This document shows positions 1-5,310 of a DNA stretch of 5,310 bases, piece after piece (the stretch's first letter is position 1; the number at the start of each line of letters is the position of its first letter). This stretch comes from Opitutaceae bacterium (GTDB taxonomy: Bacteria; Verrucomicrobiota; Verrucomicrobiia; Opitutales; Opitutaceae), in NCBI GenBank assembly GCA_009919985.1, contig RGAX01000195.1, positions 1-5,310 on the forward strand, read 5' to 3'. The position numbers and the translations under genes were made by a program. The notes below the pieces were generated by a model. The model was given only the letters and a program-made list of their open reading frames with translations. It searched no databases and was not told the DNA's origin.

Positions 1-2
1 TT

Positions 3-230
3 GTACGCGTCTTCCTGCCTTTACCCGCTGGCACCCAAGTCCCGCTGACCCCGGGACCGCTCCTCATCACCGGTACGCTGGAGGTCGGCCAACAATCCGA
101 ACCCGACGGGCGCAATTCCTTCCTGCGGATTCGGCCCAACACGCCCGCGCTCACCCCGCTCGTGGCGGCCCGTACCGCCGCCACTACTACCACTCTCTCC
201 TCCAGCCCACAACTTTCCTCCCAACCATGA
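3..230 (+). CDS. C-terminal fragment of an unidentified protein (possibly DUF3299-like)
   Basis: A frame open from the left edge ends in a TGA at 228-230, giving 75 residues with the start outside the window. The first 45 residues look like genuine protein: a hydrophobic, beta-rich stretch with PLLITGTLEVGQ and then DGRNSFLRI. That pattern resembles the last strands of DUF3299-type proteins (a 'pl.v.GtL.vGe...G....yrl' ending), but this family call is from memory and weak. The last 30 residues are a low-complexity Ala/Thr/Ser/Pro tail, so some of it may be non-conserved. The stop overlaps the ATG of the downstream phosphatase (ATGA, 227-230), which is the main support for this frame and suggests translational coupling. 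Another frame is also open here but runs into the phosphatase and encodes an implausible Arg/His/Pro-rich stretch. Confidence 0.6.
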   Translation, partial: VRVFLPLPAGTQVPLTPGPLLITGTLEVGQQSEPDGRNSFLRIRPNTPALTPLVAARTAATTTTLSSSPQLSSQP

Positions 231-2203
231 AATTAAAAACACACCTCCTCTCGCTCGTCGCGCTTAGCGGCCTGCTCGCCACCAGTGCTTTTGCGGCCCC
301 GAAAGTCTCCCGCCTCACCCCGCCCAGCGCGCTCTTCACCTACGGTGATGCGAAGCCACCCATCATCGCCCGCTTCCTCCCTGGCCAACGCTTCGACCTG
401 CAAGCCACCATCTCGCCCGACGCCGGCGCGCTGATCGTCGGCGCCCAATTCATCGTCGATGGCGCCCGCCTCGGCGGCTCAGTCACCCTCTCGGTGGCCG
501 ATGTCGCCGGTCTGCCCGCCAACACCTACATCGCCACCCAGCGCGCCTACAGCAACGCCACCCCCGGCGTCCACACCTTATCCATTACGACCACCGACAA
601 CAAAGGCGTGTCCACCTTGGCCACCGGAAACTTTGAAATTGTCGATCTCGGCACCGCCACCGGCTCGAAAGTTAAAAACATCATCTTCATGCTCGGCGAC
701 GGCATGGGCATCGCCCACCGCACCGCTGCCCGCATGGTTCTTAACGGCGTCAGCCAAGGCAAAGCCTTGGCCCCCCTCGCCATGGACACCTTCCCGGTCA
801 CCGGTCTTGTCCAAACGAGCTCGCTTAACTCCATCATCACTGACTCTGCCCCCGGCGCCTCCTGCTACTCCACGGGCAATAAAAACAACAACAACCAAGA
901 AGGCGTATTCCCCGACGACACCGTCGACGCCTTCGACAATCCCCGCATGGAATACCTCGGCGAATACCTCGCACGCACTCAGGGTAAATCCCTCGGCATC
1001 GTAACCACCGCTGACGTCTTCGACGCCACCCCTGCCGCTTGGGCCGTCCACACCTCCAACCGCGGCGCCGGCACCGGCATCGCCGACCAGTATCTCGATG
1101 AAGCCACCAAGTCCTCCAACCTCACCGTCCTCCTCGGCGGCGGTCGCAAATGGTTCCTGCCTTCCACCACCGCCGGCTCCGCCCGCGCCAACAGCAGTGA
1201 CTACGTCCTCCCCGCCGATCTCGCCACCGGCTGGGGCGTCGCCACGGGTAAACTCGATCCCACCCGCGACCTTATCAGTGAGTTCGAAACCTCCGGCTTC
1301 AGCTACGCCGCCACGAGCACCCAACTCACCGCTAAAGCAGCTTCGGCCACCAAACTGCTCGGCCTGTTCTCTCTTTCCAACATGAACGTTGCCCTCGACA
1401 AAATCGACGGCCGCCGCGGCTCCACCAAAATCGTCTCCGATTACGGCTTCCCCGATCAACCCATGCTCGACGAGATGACCGACGCCGCACTCACCGTGCT
1501 CGCCAAAAACACCAACGGCTTCGTCCTCATGGTCGAAGGCGCCAGCATCGACAAACAAGCCCATAATATGGACAGCGATCGCTGGATCCTTGAAACCATC
1601 GAGTTCGACCGCGCCATCGCCCGCGCCAAAGCCTTCGCCGCCGCCAACCAAGATACCCTCGTCATCATCTCTGCTGACCACGAATGCGCCGGTGTGAACA
1701 TCATCGGCTCGTCCACGGTCACCGCCACCAGCCTCGCCCAACGAGCGATTACTCCTGACATCGGCGTGGTTGGCCTGCGCGACCAAGTCGTCGGCACCTA
1801 CGACCTCGCCGGGTTCCCCGTCTACGGCATCATGCCCGACGGCTTTCCCGCGACCACGAATCCCGACCGTAAACTGCTCATCGGTTATGCCGCCAACAGC
1901 GACCGCTACGAAAACTGGATCAGTAACCCCCAGCCACTCCAAGATTCCCAACAACCCTTCAGCGGTACCGCTCCGCTTAACACCTATCCCGCGGATCCCA
2001 CCAAGCGTGACGTCGTAGGCAACTACTTCATCGCCGGCCAAGTCCCCGGTAGCAGCGCTGTCCACACCGCCTCCGACATCCCGCTCTCCGCCTACGGCCG
2101 TGGCGCCGCCGCCTTTACTGGCGCCTACGACAACACCAGCGTATTCTTCAAAATGGCCAGCGGCGTCCTCGTCGGCACCTCCACGACCATCGCTGAACGC
2201 TGA
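227..2203 (+). CDS. Secreted alkaline phosphatase (PhoA superfamily) with an extra N-terminal domain
   Basis: This 658-residue phosphomonoesterase should act outside the cytoplasmic membrane, releasing phosphate from organic esters. Residues 1-23 form a Sec signal peptide (KLK, a hydrophobic core, AFA before AP). Residues about 26-140 are a Thr/Val/Ala-rich, beta-looking segment absent from E. coli PhoA, probably an Ig-like sandwich. The catalytic domain starts near 149. By E. coli alignment the active site is complete: D158 in GDGMG (Asp51), nucleophile S207 in TDSAPGA (Ser102), T268 and R279 in DATPAAWAVHTSNR (Thr155, Arg166), E437 (Glu322), D442 and H446 in IDKQAH (Asp327, His331), D484-H485 in SADHE (Asp369, His370) and H613 in AVHTASDIP (His412). 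So two zinc sites and one magnesium site are expected. No Shine-Dalgarno precedes the ATG; the start is fixed by the signal peptide and the ATGA overlap. No Pho-box was identified. The family call is secure; the substrate is not known. Confidence 0.95.
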   Translation: MKLKTHLLSLVALSGLLATSAFAAPKVSRLTPPSALFTYGDAKPPIIARFLPGQRFDLQATISPDAGALIVGAQFIVDGARLGGSVTLSVADVAGLPANTYIATQRAYSNATPGVHTLSITTTDNKGVSTLATGNFEIVDLGTATGSKVKNIIFMLGDGMGIAHRTAARMVLNGVSQGKALAPLAMDTFPVTGLVQTSSLNSIITDSAPGASCYSTGNKNNNNQEGVFPDDTVDAFDNPRMEYLGEYLARTQGKSLGIVTTADVFDATPAAWAVHTSNRGAGTGIADQYLDEATKSSNLTVLLGGGRKWFLPSTTAGSARANSSDYVLPADLATGWGVATGKLDPTRDLISEFETSGFSYAATSTQLTAKAASATKLLGLFSLSNMNVALDKIDGRRGSTKIVSDYGFPDQPMLDEMTDAALTVLAKNTNGFVLMVEGASIDKQAHNMDSDRWILETIEFDRAIARAKAFAAANQDTLVIISADHECAGVNIIGSSTVTATSLAQRAITPDIGVVGLRDQVVGTYDLAGFPVYGIMPDGFPATTNPDRKLLIGYAANSDRYENWISNPQPLQDSQQPFSGTAPLNTYPADPTKRDVVGNYFIAGQVPGSSAVHTASDIPLSAYGRGAAAFTGAYDNTSVFFKMASGVLVGTSTTIAER

Positions 2204-2229
2204 GTTTTTTTAAGTCTCATCTCATTCAA

Positions 2230-2259
2230 GCCGCCGCCCCTCCGGGTGGCGGCTTTTTT
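2230..2259 (+). terminator. Rho-independent terminator of the phosphatase gene
   Basis: GCCGCC (2230-2235) pairs with GGCGGC (2248-2253). The stem is extended by a G-U pair (2236/2247) and CCC/GGG (2237-2239 with 2244-2246) around a CTCC loop, about 10 bp in all. Six T residues follow (2254-2259), and AA before the stem can pair with the first of them. It starts 27 nt after the phosphatase stop and separates that gene from the sugar-nucleotide operon. Confidence 0.92.
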
Positions 2260-2265
2260 GTGCCC

Positions 2266-2295
2266 TTGAAAAACCTTGTTCCTCCACCCTAAAGC
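2266..2295 (+). promoter_or_regulatory. Weak candidate promoter for the rhamnose operon
   Basis: TTGAAA (2266-2271) matches the sigma70 -35 consensus in 5 of 6 positions. The best -10 candidate, TAAAGC (2290-2295) after an 18-nt spacer, matches in only 3 of 6. A promoter is expected somewhere in 2260-2322, because a terminator lies just upstream and a gene starts at 2323. This exact placement is tentative. Confidence 0.2.
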
Positions 2296-2300
2296 GCTTT
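2291..2300. promoter_or_regulatory. Perfect 10-bp palindrome AAAGCGCTTT, possible operator
   Basis: AAAGCGCTTT is a perfect inverted repeat with a central CG, lying 22 nt before the ATG of the first operon gene and overlapping the candidate -10. The AAnCGnTT-like core with a central CG is the kind of half-site arrangement used by LacI/CcpA-family regulators. No regulator gene is in the window, and a 10-bp palindrome can arise by chance, so the function is inferred only. Confidence 0.3.
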
Positions 2301-2322
2301 CCCTAAGAACTCCCATTTTCCC

Positions 2323-3198
2323 ATGATTTACCTCCTCGGCGGTTCCGGCTACGTTGGCCAAGCTTACCAAGCGCTTCTCACGCAAAAGGGGATCCCTTTC
2401 CGCAACCTCAAGCGCGCCGAGGTTAACTACGCCGATCCCGCGACGCTCACCGCCGCCCTCCGCGCCGATAAACCCGTATTTTTGATCAATGCCGCCGGCT
2501 ATACCGGCAAACCTAACGTCGACGCCTGCGAGCTTCACAAAGCTGAATGCCTCGACGGTAACGCCGTCCTCCCCGGCCGCATCGCCGAAGCGTGCGCCGC
2601 CGCCGGCGTTCCCTGGGGCCATGTTTCCTCTGGCTGCATTTACACCGGCTCCCGCCCCGATGGCTCCGGTTTCACCGAGACCGACGCGCCCAATTTCACC
2701 TTCCGCCAAAACAATTGCTCGTTTTATAGCGGCACCAAAGCCCTTGGTGAAGAAGTCCTCGCCGACACGCCCAACGTCTACATCTGGCGCCTCCGCATTC
2801 CCTTTGACCACCGCGAGAGCCCGCGCAATTACCTCACCAAATTGATGCGCTACCAGCGCTTGCTCGAGGCCACCAACTCGATCTCGCAACTGCAGGAATT
2901 CGTCGCCGCGACCTTCGCCTGCTGGGAAAAGCGCGTCCCCTTCGGCAAATACAACGTCACCAACCCCGGCCAAGTCACCACCCGCCAAGTCGTCGAGCAC
3001 ATCCTCGCCAGCGGCGTCCTAAAAAAGGACTACGTTTTCTTCAAAGACGAATCCGAGTTCATGGACATTGCCGCCAAGACCCCGCGCTCCAACTGCGTCA
3101 TGACCTCCGCCAAACTCGCCTCCGTCGGTATCCAGATGACCGAGGTTAACGAAGCCATCGCTCGCGATCTCAAGCGTTGGCAAAAAGCCTCCGCTTAA
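2323..3198 (+). CDS. RmlD-superfamily SDR, plant NRS/ER (UER1)-like 3,5-epimerase/4-reductase
   Basis: This 291-residue extended short-chain dehydrogenase/reductase probably converts dTDP-4-keto-6-deoxyglucose towards dTDP-L-rhamnose in the cytoplasm using NAD(P)H. The Rossmann glycine motif is G6-x-x-G9-x-x-G12. The SDR pair is Y135-x-x-x-K139 (YSGTK). Several signatures recall the C-terminal half of plant RHM and UER1 more than bacterial RmlD: NAAGYTGKPNVDACE (56-70), SSGCIYTG (102-109), TDAPNFTF (120-127) with SFYSGTKA, RLRIP (156-160) followed by SPRNYLTKLMRY (166-177), and YNVTNPG (210-216). C105 and K173 align with the Cys and Lys implicated in the epimerase step of plant NRS/ER, so both activities may reside here. 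It is the first gene of the operon, 23 nt before rmlB. No Shine-Dalgarno is visible. A plain 4-reductase, or a different deoxysugar product, remains possible. Confidence 0.82.
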   Translation: MIYLLGGSGYVGQAYQALLTQKGIPFRNLKRAEVNYADPATLTAALRADKPVFLINAAGYTGKPNVDACELHKAECLDGNAVLPGRIAEACAAAGVPWGHVSSGCIYTGSRPDGSGFTETDAPNFTFRQNNCSFYSGTKALGEEVLADTPNVYIWRLRIPFDHRESPRNYLTKLMRYQRLLEATNSISQLQEFVAATFACWEKRVPFGKYNVTNPGQVTTRQVVEHILASGVLKKDYVFFKDESEFMDIAAKTPRSNCVMTSAKLASVGIQMTEVNEAIARDLKRWQKASA

Positions 3199-3221
3199 AA
3201 AATCCTTCCCGTTTTTCCAGC

Positions 3222-4232
3222 ATGAACCTCCTCGTCACCGGCGGCGCCGGCTTTATCGGCTCCAACTTCATCCGTCAGCGTCTCCTCGAAAAAGGCTCGC
3301 CGCTCACAAAGCTCGTTAACCTCGACGCCCTTACCTACGCCGGTAACCCCGCCAACCTCGCCGACCTCGCGAATGACCCGCGCTATGTTTTCGCGCATGG
3401 GGACATCGGTGACACCGCCCTCGTTACAAAGCTACTCGCCGAACACCAAATCGACGCCGTCGCCAACTTTGCCGCCGAGTCCCACGTCGATCGCTCCATC
3501 GATTCACCTGAGCCGTTTTTTCAAACCAATGTCGTCGGCACGCTCCGTCTCTTAAATTGCGTCAAACAACACTGGTCTAAATTGCCCGAGCCCAAGAAGA
3601 GCGCCTTTCGTTTCCTCCACGTTTCTACCGACGAAGTCTACGGCACCCTCTCAGCTACCGACGCACCCTGGAACGAAGAGTGCCCCTACGAGCCTAACTC
3701 CCCCTACGCTGCCTCTAAAGCCGCCAGCGACCACGTCGTCCGCTCGTTTCAGCACACCTACCACCTGCCGACGGTCACAACCAATTGCTCCAACAATTAC
3801 GGTCCTTATCACTTTCCCGAGAAACTCATCCCGCTGATGATTCTCAACGCTCTCGAGGGCAAACCGCTTCCTGTCTACGGCGATGGCCAACAAATCCGCG
3901 ACTGGCTCTACGTCGAAGACCACGCCACCGCCATCTGGCTCGCCCTCACCAAGGGCCGCGTCGGCGAAACCTACAACGTCGGCGGCCTCAACGAGCGCCC
4001 TAACTTAGAAATCGACGCCACCCAGATCACCTACGTCGCTGACCGCCCTGGCCACGATCGCCGCTACGCGATCGATAGCGCCAAAATCCGCCGCGAACTC
4101 GGCTGGTCGCCAAAAGAGAATTTCGACACCGGCATTGAGAAAACCGTCGATTGGTACCTCACCCATCGCAACTGGACCGCCGACATCACCACCAAGAAAT
4201 ACGCCCGCGAACGCCTCGGCACCGCCAAATAA
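3222..4232 (+). CDS. rmlB: dTDP-glucose 4,6-dehydratase RmlB, with a shortened C-terminal domain
   Basis: RmlB makes dTDP-4-keto-6-deoxyglucose from dTDP-glucose using bound NAD+. From the ATG at 3222 the protein has 336 residues. This start is chosen because MNLLVTGGAGFIG is the canonical family N-terminus; an upstream TTG at 3177 would only add codons overlapping the previous gene. Visible motifs are G7-x-x-G10-x-x-G13, the catalytic triad T136-D137-E138 in STDEVYG, Y162-x-x-x-K166 in YAASK, the NNYGPYHFPEKLIP substrate loop (191-204) and ADRPGHDRRYAID (273-285). An oddity: after GGLNERPNLEI (254-264) the sequence jumps through DAT to QITYVADRPGH. Family members normally carry about 15-25 more residues there, including a helix like the 'TICDLLDE' segment of E. 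coli RmlB. The catalytic core is intact, but stability or nucleotide binding could be affected. It lies 23 nt after the reductase gene and 6 nt before rmlA. Confidence 0.95.
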   Translation: MNLLVTGGAGFIGSNFIRQRLLEKGSPLTKLVNLDALTYAGNPANLADLANDPRYVFAHGDIGDTALVTKLLAEHQIDAVANFAAESHVDRSIDSPEPFFQTNVVGTLRLLNCVKQHWSKLPEPKKSAFRFLHVSTDEVYGTLSATDAPWNEECPYEPNSPYAASKAASDHVVRSFQHTYHLPTVTTNCSNNYGPYHFPEKLIPLMILNALEGKPLPVYGDGQQIRDWLYVEDHATAIWLALTKGRVGETYNVGGLNERPNLEIDATQITYVADRPGHDRRYAIDSAKIRRELGWSPKENFDTGIEKTVDWYLTHRNWTADITTKKYARERLGTAK

Positions 4233-4238
4233 TCCCCC

Positions 4239-4919
4239 ATGAAACGTAAAGGTATCATCCTCGCCGGCGGCTCCGGCACCCGTCTGTTCCCACTCACCAT
4301 CGCTGTCTCCAAGCAGCTGATGCCGGTCTACGACAAGCCCATGGTGTATTACCCGCTGTCGGTACTTATGCTCGCCGGCATCCGGGAAATCTTAGTTATT
4401 TCCACCCCGACCGATCTTCCGCTCTTCCGCCGCCTCCTCGGTGATGGTTCCCAATTCGGCGTCACCCTCACCTACGCCGAACAACCCAGCCCTGACGGCC
4501 TCGCTCAAGCCTTCCACATCGCTGGCGATGTCGGCTTCCTCAAAAACGAGCCCGCTGCCCTCGTCCTCGGCGACAATCTTTTCTACGGCCACGACCTCGC
4601 CAAATCCCTCGAGCGCGCCAGCGCCCGCACCGGTGGGGCCACCATTTTCGGCTACCACGTCGCCGACCCCAAAAGCTACGGCGTCGTGGAATTCGCGCCC
4701 GACGGGCGCGTCGTTTCCCTCGAAGAAAAACCGCTTCAGCCTAAGTCCAACTACGCGATTCCCGGTATCTATTTTTACGACGCCGATGTCGTCCCACTCT
4801 CCCGCAGCCTCAAGCCCTCCAAACGTGGCGAACTTGAGATCACCGATTTGAACCGCCTCTACCTCGAGCGTGGCGACCTCCACGAAATAGAGAAAATTAT
4901 CTCCAAGGTGTACAAGTGA
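4239..4919 (+). CDS. rmlA: Glucose-1-phosphate thymidylyltransferase RmlA, 3'-truncated and fused to foreign sequence
   Basis: RmlA makes dTDP-glucose from dTTP and glucose-1-phosphate, the first step of the pathway. The frame gives 226 residues against about 290 for the family. The N-terminal part is canonical: GGSGTRLFPLT (10-20), SKQLMPVYDKPM (24-35), QPSPDGLAQAF (82-92), GDN (111-113, with a metal-binding Asp), EEKP (162-165) and GELEITDLNRLYLERGDLH (197-215). At that point the family continues into the 'WLDTGT' region, which supplies the second metal-binding Asp, and then a C-terminal helical domain. Here it is followed instead by EIEKIISKVYK and a stop, resembling nothing in RmlA. The product is therefore probably inactive. 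The start is 6 nt after rmlB, so it belongs to the same operon. Its stop overlaps the next start (GTGA, 4916-4919). The identity of residues 1-215 is secure; whether the truncation is biological is not. Confidence 0.9.
   Translation: MKRKGIILAGGSGTRLFPLTIAVSKQLMPVYDKPMVYYPLSVLMLAGIREILVISTPTDLPLFRRLLGDGSQFGVTLTYAEQPSPDGLAQAFHIAGDVGFLKNEPAALVLGDNLFYGHDLAKSLERASARTGGATIFGYHVADPKSYGVVEFAPDGRVVSLEEKPLQPKSNYAIPGIYFYDADVVPLSRSLKPSKRGELEITDLNRLYLERGDLHEIEKIISKVYK
4881..4890. other. Junction between rmlA and phage-like DNA
   Basis: RmlA homology stops after the His codon at 4881-4883. From 4884 the sequence becomes A-rich (gaaatagagaaaattat), and the strong C bias of codon third positions disappears. 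I see no obvious direct repeat, att-like core or insertion-sequence end at the join, but only one side of the foreign segment is inside the window. Confidence 0.7.
4905..4910 (+). promoter_or_regulatory. Shine-Dalgarno-like site of the RusA-family gene
   Basis: AAGGTG lies 5 nt before the GTG start at 4916 and supports that non-ATG start. It stands out because none of the upstream genes in this window has a purine-rich ribosome binding site, which adds to the evidence that this segment has a different origin. Confidence 0.5.
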
Positions 4920-5278
4920 ACTATTCGTTTATCGCTGAAGGCAAACCTCAAGTCAAGCAACGACCGAGGATGACAAGGCGAGGACGTGTGTTCACCCCCG
5001 AGCGCACACTGCTGGCTGAGCAGGCCGTCGCAGCTCAATACGAAGGACCACTGTTTGAAGGCCCTGTGTCGGTTGAGATGCGCTTTGCCATTGACCACAT
5101 CAGCATTCACATCACCGATCTGGACTATCAACCGATCAAGGGTTTACGAGGCGACCTGGACAATTACATCAAGATGGTTGCGGACGGTTTGAACGGTGTT
5201 GCTTGGGTCGATGACCGTCAGATCAAATCCATTTACGCCTACTTTGACACTGCCGTCAACACTCAGTTGGCAACGTGA
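4916..5278 (+). CDS. rusA: RusA-family crossover junction endodeoxyribonuclease
   Basis: This complete 120-residue protein is the size of E. coli RusA, a dimeric, metal-dependent nuclease that resolves Holliday junctions and is commonly phage-encoded. The N-terminus EGKPQVKQRPRMTRRGRVFTP (8-28) is the family's basic strand-loop with a conserved Pro and Arg. The catalytic block is GDLDNYIKMVADGLNGV (79-95) followed by WVDDRQI (97-103). D80, D82, K86 and D100 correspond to the E. coli catalytic set Asp70, Asp72, Lys76 and Asp91, so it should be active. The GTG start is supported by AAGGTG upstream and by the 4-nt overlap with the preceding stop. The 3' end overlaps the next start in the same way. 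Codon use is mixed and GC is lower than in the genes to the left, consistent with phage or prophage origin. Confidence 0.9.
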   Translation: MNYSFIAEGKPQVKQRPRMTRRGRVFTPERTLLAEQAVAAQYEGPLFEGPVSVEMRFAIDHISIHITDLDYQPIKGLRGDLDNYIKMVADGLNGVAWVDDRQIKSIYAYFDTAVNTQLAT

Positions 5279-5310
5279 GTCAATTCCGTAACCAGTCTTT
5301 CGCATCCCGC
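5275..5310 (+). CDS. Start of a further phage-like gene, cut by the window edge
   Basis: A GTG at 5275-5277 overlaps the TGA of the RusA gene (GTGA), repeating the arrangement at 4916-4919. The frame stays open to the window end, giving 12 residues: MSQFRNQSFASR. This is too short to identify. The repeated overlap and the reasonable amino-acid composition support a real start; no clear Shine-Dalgarno is seen, so re-initiation after the RusA gene is likely. Confidence 0.5.
   Translation, partial: MSQFRNQSFASR

Noticed and set aside
2..226. In-frame N-terminal extension of the phosphatase from the open frame upstream of 227
   Set aside because: It encodes an Arg/His/Pro-rich stretch with no domain character and would bury the obvious signal peptide that starts at the ATG at 227.
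875..905. Asn run (NKNNNNQEG) in the phosphatase as a possible slippage or repeat site
   Set aside because: It is a short surface-loop insertion just after the nucleophile motif. The frame is intact on both sides and the codons are mixed AAC/AAT/AAA, not a homopolymer.
578..2065. Long 495-residue antisense open frame across the phosphatase gene
   Set aside because: It is Gly/Val/Asp/Glu-rich with no recognisable motif. It mirrors the C-rich codon bias of the real gene, whose active-site motifs are complete.
2125..3000. Antisense open frame of 291 residues spanning the terminator and the reductase gene
   Set aside because: It crosses a strong intrinsic terminator and mirrors the codon bias of a well-supported SDR gene. 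Its translation shows no family features.
3177..3221. TTG start extending RmlB by 15 residues
   Set aside because: The extension overlaps the end of the previous gene. The family N-terminus begins exactly at the ATG at 3222 (MNLLVTGGAGFIG).
4884..5278. Intein or self-splicing intron with RusA as a homing nuclease inserted in rmlA
   Set aside because: An intein would need a Cys or Ser at the splice junction and an uninterrupted frame, but the frame stops at 4919. No intron core is recognisable, the rmlA 3' exon is not in the window, and RusA is a junction resolvase rather than a known homing enzyme.

Overview
The window reads as the chromosome of a GC-rich bacterium running into DNA of a different character at its right end. 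All supported genes lie on the + strand. From the left edge to about 4883 the coding strand is strongly C-rich. Start codons there follow pyrimidine-rich leaders with no Shine-Dalgarno motif. That style, together with the gene content, suggests a Verrucomicrobiota/Opitutales-like organism. This placement is a guess from composition, not a phylogenetic result.

Region 1 (1-2259) holds the 3' end of an unidentified gene, possibly DUF3299-like. Its stop codon overlaps the start of a secreted alkaline phosphatase. The phosphatase keeps the full metal-binding and catalytic set and has an extra N-terminal beta-rich domain. A strong intrinsic terminator at 2230-2259 closes this unit.

Region 2 (2260-4883) is a tight nucleotide-sugar operon. 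It begins with a short intergenic stretch carrying a perfect 10-bp palindrome. Then come an RmlD-superfamily protein that looks most like the plant 3,5-epimerase/4-reductase (NRS/ER, UER1), then rmlB (dTDP-glucose 4,6-dehydratase), then rmlA (glucose-1-phosphate thymidylyltransferase). Together they would turn glucose-1-phosphate and dTTP into dTDP-glucose, then dTDP-4-keto-6-deoxyglucose, then dTDP-L-rhamnose. No rmlC is present in the window, which fits a bifunctional epimerase/reductase. RmlB appears to lack a C-terminal-domain helix that the family normally has.

Region 3 (about 4884-5310) starts abruptly inside rmlA. The RmlA reading frame is homologous up to residue 215, then continues as an unrelated 11-residue tail. 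Base composition and codon use change at the same place. The tail overlaps by 4 nt (GTGA) a RusA-family Holliday-junction resolvase gene, which in turn overlaps by GTGA the start of another gene cut by the window edge. This compact arrangement looks like phage DNA. The join is either a real recombination or prophage boundary, or an assembly chimera. It is the most notable point in the window. I did not find a convincing new multi-gene system.
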